Shown: in pieces, positions 34,350 to 43,072 of the stretch
Numbering within the stretch: the first letter of the stretch is position 1
How the letters are laid out: every line of letters begins with the position of its first letter
Source of the DNA: Paenibacillus sp. NAIST15-1
GTDB lineage: Bacteria > Bacillota > Bacilli > Paenibacillales > Paenibacillaceae
Length of the DNA stretch: 64,000 bases
Assembly (NCBI RefSeq): GCF_001894745.1
Contig: NZ_BBYF01000001.1
Location: 496,001 to 560,000, forward strand
Direction of reading: 5' to 3'
Translations under genes and position numbers: made by a program
Notes under the pieces: generated by a model
What the model saw: the letters and a program-made list of their open reading frames with translations, nothing else
What the model was told of the DNA's origin: nothing
Database searches by the model: none

Positions 34350-36497
34350 TTACTTCTCCTCCTGCTTCGCCATCGCTGCCTTCAGCAGATCACCTAGACT
34401 GTTTCCAATTGGCTCCTGCTTCTCGTATTTCTTAATCAAATTCCTTGTCTCATGCTTGCGCGCCTTGCCCCCGCCCTCTTCCAGCTTCTCTGTAATGTTG
34501 CATGCGAGACATTGTACATACTTGCCTGCCTTGCCGATCTTGAACTCCATCTTCTTATGACACTGCGGACAACGGCGATTCGATAGCTGCTTCTCGTCAG
34601 AGCGCTTATATTCGCAAGACTTGCTGGAACAGATAAGACGTGTTCCACGTTTCGACTTCCGTTCCATCAGACGCGAGCCGCATTCCGGACAATGACGGTT
34701 CGTCAAATTATGCGGTTTGTACTCGGCGCTGCTCGTCTTCACTTCCTTGACCAACTGCTCGGTCATATCCCGAATCTGATTCATGAACGATGATGTGCGC
34801 GCTTCGCCGCGGGCAATGCGCTCCAATTCCCGTTCCCAACGTGCAGTAAGCTCCGGTGAACGCAGCTGTTCAGAGGTAAGGCGAATCAACTGCTCTCCCT
34901 TGCCAGTCGGTTGAAGTGAAGCTCCTTGGCGCTCAATTGTATCCGAAGATACCAGCTTCTCAATAATATCCGCACGAGTTGCTGGCGTACCAAGACCGTG
35001 CTTCTCCATCTGTGTCAGCAATGTCGCTTCCGTATAGCGTGCCGGCGGCTTGGTGCGGTCTCTGCGCGTCATGACCCGCTTGACTGCAAGCTTCTCCCCT
35101 TGCGTCAAGCTCGGGAGACGCTGATCCTTATTCCACGCCGATTGATTGTCGTGCTCTTGCTCCTCATTCGAGGACGCATCGTCCCAATCGCCTTCATAGG
35201 CTTGGCGCCAGCCGCTGTCCAGCATCGTGCGGCCCTTTGCATATAGTCGTTCGCCGCCAATCTCGATGGTAACTGCAACTTGCTCGTACTTCGCTGCAGG
35301 CAGGAACAGTGCCAGATAACGCCGCGCGATCAGGTCGTACAGCTTGCGCTCATCTGTAGACAACGCTGACAACCGCAGCGGCTCATCAGTTGGAATGATC
35401 GCATGGTGATCCGTTACCTTGCTGTCGTCCACAATACGCTTCGTAACAGACAGACTGCCGCGCATGAGTGACTTCGCAACCGCAGCATATGGACCGATCG
35501 CCATCGCGCTCAATCGCTCCTTCAATGTACCGACCATATCTGAGGACAAGTACCGGCTGTCCGTTCGCGGATACGTGACGAGTTTATGCTGCTCATACAG
35601 ACGCTGCAGTACATTCGAGGTTTGCTTGGCTGAGAATCCATAACGGCGGTTCGCATCCCGCTGCAGTTCCGTTAGGTCATAAGCAAGCGGGTGCGGCTCA
35701 CTCTTCGTAGACTTCTTCAGTTCCGTCACGACCGCTTGCCGACCATTCTGCAGCTTAGCTGCTGTTGCCTGCGCCGACTGTTCGTTGAAGATGCGGCCAT
35801 CTCCATTCGCACCGCGCCATACCGCTTCGAAACCGCCGCAATCGACGTGAATGGTGTCATACTCTTCAGAGCGGAAATTCTTGATCTCCTGTTCGCGCGA
35901 CATCATCATCGCAAGCGTTGGCGTCTGTACACGCCCTGCGGATAATGGAGTCTCGAACTTGCAGGTTAAGGCGCGAGTCACATTCAAGCCGATCAGCCAA
36001 TCCGCCTCTGCACGGCAGCGAGCAGACTCATACAGCCGATCGAATTGATTGCCTGGCTTCAGCTGGCGGAATCCTTCCTTAATCGCCTTATCCGTCTGCG
36101 ACGAGATCCATAGGCGGCGGAACGGCTTGTTCCACTTCACCATTTCCATGACCCAGCGCGCCAAGAGTTCTCCTTCCCGGGCGGCATCTGTCGCAACGAT
36201 CAGTTCCTTAATATCCTGTCGCTTACACAGCTGCTGAACAACCTTAAATTGATGAGACGACTCCCGCAGCACCTTTAGCTTCATCTTCTGCGGGATCATC
36301 GGTAAGTCTTCTAGATTCCATGTCTGATACTTCTTATCATAGTCTTCTGGCTCCGCCAATCCAACCAAATGGCCTAATGCCCATGTGACAACATAGTCAG
36401 GCCCTTCAAAATATTGTTTATGAGACGTGCGGCATCCAAGCACTCGGGCAATCTCACGACCGACCGACGGCTTCTCTGCAAGTACGAGTGATTTCAT
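34350..36497 (-). CDS. topB: DNA topoisomerase III
   Basis: 715 residues of type IA topoisomerase: Toprim start SLVLAEKPSVGREIARVL, acidic cluster ATDAAREGELLAR near 105, the active-site tyrosine in KLVTYPRTDSRYL near 305, then HHAIIPTDEP. Two C-terminal zinc ribbons (CPECGSRL...CSSKSCEYK and CPQCHKKM...CLACNITE) extend the protein. The enzyme relaxes and decatenates DNA through a 5-prime phosphotyrosine. ATG 36497 has AAGGAA upstream; the frame extends to 36518 without better support. It stands divergently to the TraX-like genes. Bacillus TopB is about the same length. Confidence 0.93.
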   Translation of the reverse strand: MKSLVLAEKPSVGREIARVLGCRTSHKQYFEGPDYVVTWALGHLVGLAEPEDYDKKYQTWNLEDLPMIPQKMKLKVLRESSHQFKVVQQLCKRQDIKELIVATDAAREGELLARWVMEMVKWNKPFRRLWISSQTDKAIKEGFRQLKPGNQFDRLYESARCRAEADWLIGLNVTRALTCKFETPLSAGRVQTPTLAMMMSREQEIKNFRSEEYDTIHVDCGGFEAVWRGANGDGRIFNEQSAQATAAKLQNGRQAVVTELKKSTKSEPHPLAYDLTELQRDANRRYGFSAKQTSNVLQRLYEQHKLVTYPRTDSRYLSSDMVGTLKERLSAMAIGPYAAVAKSLMRGSLSVTKRIVDDSKVTDHHAIIPTDEPLRLSALSTDERKLYDLIARRYLALFLPAAKYEQVAVTIEIGGERLYAKGRTMLDSGWRQAYEGDWDDASSNEEQEHDNQSAWNKDQRLPSLTQGEKLAVKRVMTRRDRTKPPARYTEATLLTQMEKHGLGTPATRADIIEKLVSSDTIERQGASLQPTGKGEQLIRLTSEQLRSPELTARWERELERIARGEARTSSFMNQIRDMTEQLVKEVKTSSAEYKPHNLTNRHCPECGSRLMERKSKRGTRLICSSKSCEYKRSDEKQLSNRRCPQCHKKMEFKIGKAGKYVQCLACNITEKLEEGGGKARKHETRNLIKKYEKQEPIGNSLGDLLKAAMAKQEEK

Positions 36498-36631
36498 ACA
36501 TCCATTCCTTCCCTTCATTCTGCTGCCCCTATTATAGCATGACCTTCAACCGACTTCTGGCTTCTGATATGATAAGGGTGTTGTGTTTAGCAATTTGCAT
36601 GGCATATGTAGAGAAAGGAGAAACTAAAGTT

Positions 36632-37363
36632 ATGTCGTTCAACGCCTTTCAGCTGAAGCTGCTTGCAGCCATGCTCATGACATTGGATCATATACAGGCA
36701 TACTTTCCGAACTCCGTACCTCTCGCTTTTCATTGGCTCGGCCGCATATCAGCCCCCATCTTTTTCTTCCTGCTTATCGAAGGCTATACATACACCCGCA
36801 ATCGGAAGCGTTATATGCTCCGTCTTGCTGCTGGAGCTGCCAGCATGGCTATCGGAAGCACATTGCTCCTCCAGTTGCTGCCCGGCGGCTCGATCCCGAA
36901 CAATATTTTTCTATCAATGCTCGGGGCGCTAGTCCTACTGGCATCCTATGAATGGTCGCTGCGTTCCGAATCCGGTGCTGCAGGATGGATGCTCTGTTGT
37001 GCGGTAGCCGCTGCTATGGTTGTTGGCGTCGAATTCAGCTGGCTAGCCGTATCCATGACCCTCGTGTTCTATTTGTTCCGTGGATGCAAGCGTGCGATGG
37101 CAATTGCATATATCGCCTCGTCTCTCGTGTTCACAGTTGGGCTCGATTTGTTCGATATGTTCATTTACGGTGGGACAGCGATGTGGGTCAATGAATATAA
37201 CTTGTGGACCTATTCACAGTGGATGATGGTATTCGCCATTATTCCCATTGGGCTATACAATCAGCGCCGCGGGTATCAGTCCATGTGGGCCAAATATGGA
37301 TTCTATTTGTATTACCCGCTCCATATCTGGATCCTGTATGCAGGCAGTATTATGTTTGAATGA
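36632..37363 (+). CDS. TraX-family membrane protein, copy 1
   Basis: 243 residues with about eight membrane segments. MTLDHIQAYFP, WLGRISAPIFFFLLIEGYTYTRNRKRYMLRL and the C-terminal YPLHIWILYAGSIM match the TraX/acyltransferase-3-like family, first known from F-pilin acetylation; the His in LDH and the Arg in GR-I are conserved. Chromosomal copies in Bacillota are of unknown target, possibly O-acetylation of envelope components. ATG 36632 has AAAGGAG upstream; the ORF extends backwards to 36488 into topB DNA without support. A paralogue follows 98 bases downstream. Confidence 0.85.
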   Translation: MSFNAFQLKLLAAMLMTLDHIQAYFPNSVPLAFHWLGRISAPIFFFLLIEGYTYTRNRKRYMLRLAAGAASMAIGSTLLLQLLPGGSIPNNIFLSMLGALVLLASYEWSLRSESGAAGWMLCCAVAAAMVVGVEFSWLAVSMTLVFYLFRGCKRAMAIAYIASSLVFTVGLDLFDMFIYGGTAMWVNEYNLWTYSQWMMVFAIIPIGLYNQRRGYQSMWAKYGFYLYYPLHIWILYAGSIMFE

Positions 37364-37461
37364 AGGAAATCTATGAGCCAACGCTGACTAGCTCCCATTC
37401 TACAGCGAATTAAGCTGGCATCTACGAACAACAACATCAGAATAGAATTGGAGGATTCAAT

Positions 37462-38187
37462 GTGCGTTTGGATGGTTTCAAATTAAAACTCCTCGGCATG
37501 ACGCTTATGCTACTTGACCATATGAAGCAGTTTCTGCCGGATATGCCTATATGGTTCGGATGGCTTGGCCGCATTGTCGCTCCGATCTTCTTCTACTTCA
37601 TTGTAGAAGGCTTCTTCCACACACGGAACCGAGGCAAATACATGCTCCGCTTATTTACATGGGCGGTCATTACCAAGCTTGGCAGCACACTGCTTACGCT
37701 CTCCCTGCCAAGTGAGTCTGTCAGCATCATGAACAATATCTTCTTATCCCTACTGCTGGCGCTTCTTCTTCTAACTGCTATCGAATGGACGAAACAGTCT
37801 CGCAACTATGCGCTAGGAACCTTGTACATCATTCTTGCTATTATGGGCGGATCAATTACAGAAGCATCCATACTTGGTGTGGCCATGACAATGATCTTCT
37901 ACCTGTTCCGCGAGCGCAAGAGACTGATGGCATTCGCATACGTAGTCGTAATGCTGCTTATCTCCCTAGAGCTCGGATCGCTCGGCGTCCCAACTGAAGA
38001 AGTATTCTCCTATGACAATTTATTTGTCCTGAACTACCAGTGGATGATGATATTCGCAATTATCCCGATACTGCTCTACAACGGAGCACGTGGTTATCAT
38101 GCCAAGTGGTCCAAGTATATGTTCTATGTATTCTATCCAGCGCATATTTGGATTCTATATACAATCGGAATGCTCATTCGAGGATAA
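37462..38187 (+). CDS. TraX-family membrane protein, copy 2
   Basis: 241 residues, a paralogue of the preceding gene with the same landmarks: MLLDHMKQFLP, WLGRIVAPIFFYFIVEGFFHTRNRGKYMLRL, YQWMMIFAIIPILLYNGARGYH and YPAHIWILYTIGM. About eight membrane segments. GTG 37462 has GGAGG seven bases upstream. The tandem arrangement implies duplication, but the two have diverged clearly, so they probably have distinct targets. No terminator is clear after it. Confidence 0.85.
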   Translation: MRLDGFKLKLLGMTLMLLDHMKQFLPDMPIWFGWLGRIVAPIFFYFIVEGFFHTRNRGKYMLRLFTWAVITKLGSTLLTLSLPSESVSIMNNIFLSLLLALLLLTAIEWTKQSRNYALGTLYIILAIMGGSITEASILGVAMTMIFYLFRERKRLMAFAYVVVMLLISLELGSLGVPTEEVFSYDNLFVLNYQWMMIFAIIPILLYNGARGYHAKWSKYMFYVFYPAHIWILYTIGMLIRG

Positions 38188-38411
38188 AGGGAGTGGGCTA
38201 TCTCCTCCATAGTTATTGAACAGCATGGAGCGGGACTGCCCTGTTTCTGTTGAACGCTATTGGATGGGATAGAACGGACAGGTAACGTTAAGATCTTTCA
38301 CCTAAATACGACAGCAACCTTCCATTTGGATCGCCTTTGAAAGCACAGCTATCTTGTGTGCAGTTGTTGCGGATGTACAATCAGAGGTACCACCACCCTT
38401 ATTAGATTGCA

Positions 38412-38440
38412 CACAATTTAATTTTGCAAAATACAATTGC
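38412..38440 (+). promoter_or_regulatory. Possible OhrR-type operator
   Basis: ACAATTTAATTTTG and AATACAATTGCAT flank a perfect 12-bp palindrome ATTTTGCAAAAT. OhrR boxes of Bacillus consist of AT-rich TACAATT/AATTGTA repeats, and an OhrR gene lies downstream, so the match is suggestive only. It is 170 bases before the peroxidase start. The rest of 38188-38609 shows no gene. Confidence 0.35.
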
Positions 38441-38609
38441 ATCTATTCGTGTTCCATGCTATAACTATTACAACAACTATGCCACATCCCTTCCCTCACA
38501 GCTGTCACATGTTTGGCGTGACCGATTTGAAGGAATGAAGCGTGTATGTACGTGTAAACTGCCATTCATCATTTCATCTCAATGATGACAACAAAGGAGA
38601 GAACGAATA

Positions 38610-39089
38610 ATGACTACGGTATATGATTATTCCGTTAAGAAGCCTAATGGAGAAGTAACATCGTTGGATAGCTATGAAGGTCATGTGATCCTTATCGTCA
38701 ATACTGCCAGCAAATGCGGCTTCACCCCTCAATTTACTGAGCTTCAGCAATTGTATGATCAGTATAAGGACAAAGGGTTGGTCGTTCTCGGGTTCCCTTG
38801 TGACCAGTTCGGCAATCAAGAGTTTGGAGACATGAAGGAGACGATGGAGTTCTGCCAATTGAATTATGGCGTCAACTTCCCTATGTTTGCGAAGGTAGAT
38901 GTGAAGGGCGACAATGCAGAACCACTGTTCCAACACTTGGTGACAGAGAAAAAGGGGCTGCTGGGAAGCACTGACATTAAGTGGAACTTCACGAAGTTTC
39001 TCATCGACCGCAAGGGCATTGTCGTGAAGCGATATGCACCGCAGACGTCCCCATCTAAGCTGAAGGAAGATATAGAAGCCTTGCTGTAA
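38610..39089 (+). CDS. Glutathione peroxidase-family thiol peroxidase
   Basis: 159 residues of thioredoxin fold: peroxidatic Cys in NTASKCGFTPQ near 36, catalytic Gln in FPCDQFGNQE near 70, and the Trp/Asn pair in KWNFTKFLIDR near 125. It belongs to the Cys-type bacterial GPx (BsaA/GpxA) that usually takes electrons from thioredoxin. The second Cys near 64 (FPCDQF) and one near 82 could form the resolving disulfide. ATG 38610 has AAAGGAGAG upstream. The OhrR-like repressor gene follows 21 bases downstream, so both are probably co-transcribed and peroxide-induced. Confidence 0.9.
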   Translation: MTTVYDYSVKKPNGEVTSLDSYEGHVILIVNTASKCGFTPQFTELQQLYDQYKDKGLVVLGFPCDQFGNQEFGDMKETMEFCQLNYGVNFPMFAKVDVKGDNAEPLFQHLVTEKKGLLGSTDIKWNFTKFLIDRKGIVVKRYAPQTSPSKLKEDIEALL

Positions 39090-39110
39090 GGCACAACAGG
39101 AGATGAAACC

Positions 39111-39587
39111 ATGACTTCAAAGCCGGACAACACCATGCAGCCTAGCGACATGCTCAAGCTGGATCAACAGCTCTGCTTCGCCATCTACGCAGCATCCAAG
39201 GAAGTAACGAAGCTCTATCGGCCTATGCTGGAGAAGCTGGAGCTAACTTATCCACAATACATTACACTGCTCGCACTTTGGGAACAGGACAATGTCACCG
39301 TTAAGGAGCTTGGTCAGCGACTGTTCCTCGACTCAGGAACATTGACACCTATGCTCAAGCGGATGGAGCAGCAGCAGTTGATTGAGCGGAAGCGGGGCGC
39401 ACAGGACGAGCGGCAAGTATTCATTACCTTAACGAATAAGGGACGTGACTTGAAGTCAGCTGCCAGCTGCATTCCAGTGGAGCTCGTCAGCAAGGCGGCT
39501 GGCGCCGATATTCCAGCTGACAGCTTGATGCGCAATCTTCAGGAGCTTACCGCTTATCTGCAAGCTATCAACCATACGGGCGAATAG
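39111..39587 (+). CDS. OhrR-like MarR-family organic peroxide sensor
   Basis: 158 residues: winged helix-turn-helix of MarR type (LTYPQYITLLALWEQDNVTVKELGQRLFLDSGTLTPMLKRMEQQQLIER, DERQVFITLT). The N-terminal LDQQLCFAIYAASKEV has the Cys (near 22) that senses organic hydroperoxides in OhrR, with the matching Tyr residues (FAIY, YRP). On oxidation OhrR leaves its operator. Usual partner is ohr; here the partner is a glutathione peroxidase gene 21 bases upstream, which is less usual. ATG 39111 has CAGGAGAT upstream. Confidence 0.88.
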   Translation: MTSKPDNTMQPSDMLKLDQQLCFAIYAASKEVTKLYRPMLEKLELTYPQYITLLALWEQDNVTVKELGQRLFLDSGTLTPMLKRMEQQQLIERKRGAQDERQVFITLTNKGRDLKSAASCIPVELVSKAAGADIPADSLMRNLQELTAYLQAINHTGE

Positions 39588-39591
39588 TGCG

Positions 39592-39619
39592 TTGACTTTT
39601 GGGAAAGATGCTATATAAT
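39592..39619 (+). promoter_or_regulatory. Promoter of serS
   Basis: -35 TTGACT (39592-39597), 16-base spacer, -10 TATAAT (39614-39619), beginning five bases after the ohrR-like stop codon. Confidence 0.7.
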
Positions 39620-39639
39620 GATATCAACAAATTAGATAC

Positions 39640-39857
39640 GGTTATTCGCCAATGAAGAGCATCCAACTCGGAGGCGTTCTCGTCAAGGCGTCGGCTTGCC
39701 CGGAGTGCCCTAAGTGAACCGGTACCGCCCGTTACCGCGGAACCAAGAGGATCCTCAGCATGCTTCCGGTGTGCTGTCTGCTTACTTGCAGCGCTGAAGA
39801 TCAAGTTGGGTGGCACCGCGAGCTAGCGCTCCTCGTCCCAATCGGATGAGGAGCGCT
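39640..39857 (+). ncRNA. T-box leader of serS
   Basis: The T-box core TGGGTGGCACCGCG (39807-39820) is present, followed by a terminator stem. The upstream ~160 bases can form the long stem I. The gene downstream is a seryl-tRNA synthetase, so uncharged tRNA-Ser should stabilise the antiterminator. I could not assign the specifier codon with confidence. Confidence 0.88.
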
Positions 39858-39866
39858 ATTTGTATT
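39825..39866 (+). terminator. T-box-controlled terminator before serS
   Basis: AGCGCTCCTC (39825-39834) pairs with GAGGAGCGCT (39848-39857), followed by ATTTGTATTT, a weak U tract. Confidence 0.75.
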
Positions 39867-39908
39867 TCTATTCGTACCACATCACTCGCGGTAAAGGAGA
39901 CGGTTCAC

Positions 39909-41192
39909 ATGCTAGATATGAAATGGGTTCGCAATCATCCAGAAGAGGTGCAGCTGGCAGCTCGGCAAAAAGGAATAGACTTCAATGTTCAGGAACTGCT
40001 TGCAGGCGATCAGCTTCGCCGAGAGCTGCTGCAGAACACGGATGCCTTGCGACAGGAGCGCAATACCCTGACCTCTCGGATCGCAGCAGCGATGCGTCTA
40101 GGAGAACAGCAGAACGAAGTTGACACATGGAAGGCGCAAGTACGCCAATGCAACGACAAGCTCGCACAATTCGAAGCGAAGCTAACTGAGACTGAGCAGC
40201 AGTTCAATCGCCTACAGCTTCTGGTGCCGAACATCACATCTGCGGATACCCCGGTCGGCGCTTCGGATGAGGATAATATAGAGGTGCGACAGGTCGGGGA
40301 AATCCCCAGCTTCGAATTCCCACTGCTTGATCATGTCGAGCTTGGCGAGCAGCTAGGTCTTATCGATCTTCGCCGTGGGGTTAAGGTGGCAGGCTCTCGC
40401 GGCTACTATCTGAAAAATGCTGGACTGCTTCTTCATCGTGCTGTACAGCAGCTCGCACTCGACCTGCTCATGGATCATGGGTTCACTGTGATGGATGTTC
40501 CACTTATGGTTCGTCAGGACGCGCTCGTCGGTACCGGATTCTTCCCGCTTGGCGAGGATCAATGCTATGCCCTGCCGGAGGATGGCCTGTGGCTTGTCGG
40601 CACATCGGAAGTAAGCCTCGTCTCCTATTATAGCAACGAAATTGTAGACGTCACCGAGCCGATTCGCATGGCTGGCGTATCTGCCTGCTTCCGGCGCGAA
40701 GTAGGCTCCGCGGGCCGAGATGTTCGCGGCCTATACCGCGTCCATCAATTTGCAAAGGTTGAGCAAGTCATCATAGCACCGAATGATGCCGAGATGTCGA
40801 ATCAGCTGTTGGAGGAAATGGTAGGCTACTCGGAAGCCATCCTGCAAGCGTTGGAGCTTCCTTACCGTGTAATGGCGGTATGTACCGGGGATATGTCGCA
40901 GAAGACGCATAAGCAATATGATATCGAGACATGGATGCCGTCACGTCATCAATTTGGAGAGACACATTCTGCTTCGAACTTGCTTGATTTCCAAGCTCGC
41001 CGCTGCAACATTCGCTATCGCGACGAAGCGGGAGATCTCCAATATTGCCATACGCTGAACAATACAGCGGTAGCCAGCCCACGCATTCTTATCCCACTAC
41101 TGGAGAATCACCAGCAGGCTGATGGAACCATTCGCATTCCAAAAGCCCTGCAGCCGTATATGCGTGGTATGGAAGTAATCAAGCCGCAATAA
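39909..41192 (+). CDS. serS: Seryl-tRNA synthetase, divergent (SerS2-like) type
   Basis: 427 residues. N-terminal coiled-coil arm about 30-105 (LRQERNTLTSRIAAAM ... KLTETEQQFNRLQ), then the class II core: VGTSEVSLVSYYSNE, motif 2 ACFRREVGSAGRDVRGLYRVHQF near 260, LPYRVMAVCTGDMSQKTHKQYDIETWMP, and motif 3 NTAVASPRILIPLLENHQQADG near 395. Where usual bacterial SerRS has E-I-S-S-C-S-N, this one has GETHSASN, and motif 3 starts NTAVASPR instead of GSGLAVGR. It therefore looks like a second, divergent SerRS. ATG 39909 has AAAGGAG nine bases upstream. Controlled by its own T-box. Confidence 0.9.
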   Translation: MLDMKWVRNHPEEVQLAARQKGIDFNVQELLAGDQLRRELLQNTDALRQERNTLTSRIAAAMRLGEQQNEVDTWKAQVRQCNDKLAQFEAKLTETEQQFNRLQLLVPNITSADTPVGASDEDNIEVRQVGEIPSFEFPLLDHVELGEQLGLIDLRRGVKVAGSRGYYLKNAGLLLHRAVQQLALDLLMDHGFTVMDVPLMVRQDALVGTGFFPLGEDQCYALPEDGLWLVGTSEVSLVSYYSNEIVDVTEPIRMAGVSACFRREVGSAGRDVRGLYRVHQFAKVEQVIIAPNDAEMSNQLLEEMVGYSEAILQALELPYRVMAVCTGDMSQKTHKQYDIETWMPSRHQFGETHSASNLLDFQARRCNIRYRDEAGDLQYCHTLNNTAVASPRILIPLLENHQQADGTIRIPKALQPYMRGMEVIKPQ

Positions 41193-41202
41193 ATTACAAG
41201 AA

Positions 41203-41231
41203 GGCCGCTGGAGATCATACCTCCAGCGGCC
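41203..41231. terminator. Convergent terminator between serS and the VanZ gene
   Basis: GGCCGCTGGAG (41203-41213) and CTCCAGCGGCC (41221-41231) form a perfect 11-bp stem; the T-rich side is on the minus strand. Confidence 0.8.
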
Positions 41232-41244
41232 ATGCTTCCTTGCC

Positions 41245-41763
41245 TTATGGGAAATGCAGTCCTCTTCCCTTCCCCTTGCGGCGGCTGAACAAGCCTGCGA
41301 TGAGGAACAATAAGACGACGAGCACAACCCCAATCGAGTCTACCGCGACGTCAATCGCATGTCCGGTTCGATTCGGGACGAAGCTCTGATGCCACTCATC
41401 GGATGCTGCATATGCAACAGAAATGACGGCGCCAATGACAATAGCCATCCAACGTTCCCATCTCATAGCGAGCAATGTTCGAATGACAAGAAAAGCTAAT
41501 ATCGCATATTCCGCTACATGTGCTCCCTTGCGAATGAAAAACTCCACAAAATCATAAGGCTGCTTCCATGTCACCAAACCGCCATCATACGTAAACTCAA
41601 TATGCGGCAGCCACTGCTCCAGTATCGACAGCGGCAGCCAGGCCGCGAGTGTCGGCCGTAGATCCTGATCCGCATACGTCTGGGAAGACTTATAGAAAAT
41701 AAAAGCCATCCATGCTACTGTGGTAAGCAGCCACCATACCATTTGCTTATTCCGTACCTTCAT
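41245..41763 (-). CDS. VanZ-family membrane protein
   Basis: 172 residues with four membrane segments (WWLLTTVAWMAFIFY, HVAEYAILAFLVIRTLL, WMAIVIGAVISVAYAASD, DSIGVVLVVLLFLIAGLF). The VanZ landmarks RKGAHVAEYAILA and SDEWHQSFVPNRTGHAIDVAVDSIG are complete. The family is named after teicoplanin resistance VanZ; chromosomal members are mostly of unknown role. ATG 41763 has AAGGAGT four bases upstream, and the gene starts 13 bases after the stalk-domain gene, so the two are one operon. Confidence 0.9.
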   Translation of the reverse strand: MKVRNKQMVWWLLTTVAWMAFIFYKSSQTYADQDLRPTLAAWLPLSILEQWLPHIEFTYDGGLVTWKQPYDFVEFFIRKGAHVAEYAILAFLVIRTLLAMRWERWMAIVIGAVISVAYAASDEWHQSFVPNRTGHAIDVAVDSIGVVLVVLLFLIAGLFSRRKGKGRGLHFP

Positions 41764-41776
41764 GTGTACTCCTTCC

Positions 41777-42742
41777 TTACATGCGCTCCTCCAAGAGAGG
41801 TCGCACATCCGTCCGCTTCTCTCCTCGAATAGACATTACTGCGTCGGCATTTGATCGCAGCTTCATCTTCACCTCGAACTTGCCAAGCTCCGTCGAACGG
41901 CCTTGCGCGTCTATTTTACCATACGTAACGAAATCCTCTACGGGGAAGGAATGACGGAAGTATACCATCGCTGAGCCGAAGTCTGGCTTGCTTCCGATTT
42001 CTTCAATAACCTTATCCGCAGTCGTACCCGTTCTCCCCTGCCATATGACCTCGGCCAATCCATCCTCTGAAATCGTAATGATGCTTGTAACATCCTTAAT
42101 ATGATAGCGGTAGCGAAGCGCCTCCCCTTCTGGGAACACAATATTCGCCTCGAAACCTTCTGACCGCGGCTTGATCTCCCGGTTCGGATAGACAAGCGGC
42201 AGACGCAGCGCTTCCTGTCGGGCTGTTTCCAGGTCTCCCGCCCGTATCAACTCGTCACGCTTCACCCGCTCCGGTGTGCGAATGATGGCGGCCCTCTTCT
42301 TCACATCCCATTTGACCTTGCCACCGAGCGCTTCACTAATGAATCGCAGCGGCACATAAGTATGGCCCTCTATTATTCGAACAGGGGCATCAAGCGCCAC
42401 CTTTTTCCCATTTACCCAAGCGATAGGCTGTTCTGCAACCAGCTTAATCGTACGTGATTTATCGGCAGAGTATACCCATACCGTTTTGGCAGCTGAATCC
42501 CATTTGTAGGTGATATCCTGCATGCCTTTATTGCCATCCTGAATGAAATAGCTATAATCATCAAATGCAAACAGCGGAACGACGATATGCTGCTGATCCC
42601 ATCGCCACTCCGTTATATCGTATCCATTGAAGTACACCTTCGTCTGCTGCTTAGCGGATGGTGCTGCTTGTTCGGCCTGTGCCTGCATTGAGGAACCGAA
42701 CCATACCAACATGCTTATCATGATGAGCAGCCACTTTCTCAT
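41777..42742 (-). CDS. Secreted stalk-domain (copper amine oxidase N-terminal-like) protein
   Basis: 321 residues: signal peptide (MRKWLLIMISMLVWFGSSMQAQA), then two stalk-domain units; the clearest is WVNGKKVALDAPVRIIEGHTYVPLRFISEALGGKVKWD near 125-165, the motif widespread in Paenibacillus surface proteins. The C-terminal half (VIWQGRTGTTADKV, FPVEDFVTYGKIDAQG) is not recognised. Probably exported and wall-associated; no catalytic motif. It is followed by the vanZ-like gene. Confidence 0.8.
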   Translation of the reverse strand: MRKWLLIMISMLVWFGSSMQAQAEQAAPSAKQQTKVYFNGYDITEWRWDQQHIVVPLFAFDDYSYFIQDGNKGMQDITYKWDSAAKTVWVYSADKSRTIKLVAEQPIAWVNGKKVALDAPVRIIEGHTYVPLRFISEALGGKVKWDVKKRAAIIRTPERVKRDELIRAGDLETARQEALRLPLVYPNREIKPRSEGFEANIVFPEGEALRYRYHIKDVTSIITISEDGLAEVIWQGRTGTTADKVIEEIGSKPDFGSAMVYFRHSFPVEDFVTYGKIDAQGRSTELGKFEVKMKLRSNADAVMSIRGEKRTDVRPLLEERM

Positions 42743-42992
42743 ATTCGTTCCGCTCCTTTCACAATCTTTACTTTCCTTAGGGATTCTACTTCTTTAGACA
42801 TATCCCTGCTAGAAAAAGTTTCAAATTTCGACGAAAGACGAGTATAATGAGGCTCCAATCATTACTATGTTAGCAATATTTAATGTCTTGCAAGGAAACA
42901 TGCAAATGAACAATCACTGTTCAATTTCTTCTGATGACCTAGCAATGATAGTATGCTCATGTCCTTCGAACGAAATCTGCATAGCACATCGC

Positions 42993-43020
42993 CAAAAAAG
43001 CTCTGTCATTCGACAGAGCT
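42993..43020 (-). terminator. Terminator of the TPR protein gene
   Basis: AGCTCTGTC (42999-43007) pairs with GACAGAGCT (43012-43020); on the minus strand TTTTTT follows. It is 52 bases after the TPR gene stop. Confidence 0.85.
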
Positions 43021-43072
43021 AGTTCGAACATAATTTGTTATTCATACCACTATCGTTCATGTGCCATGCTTG

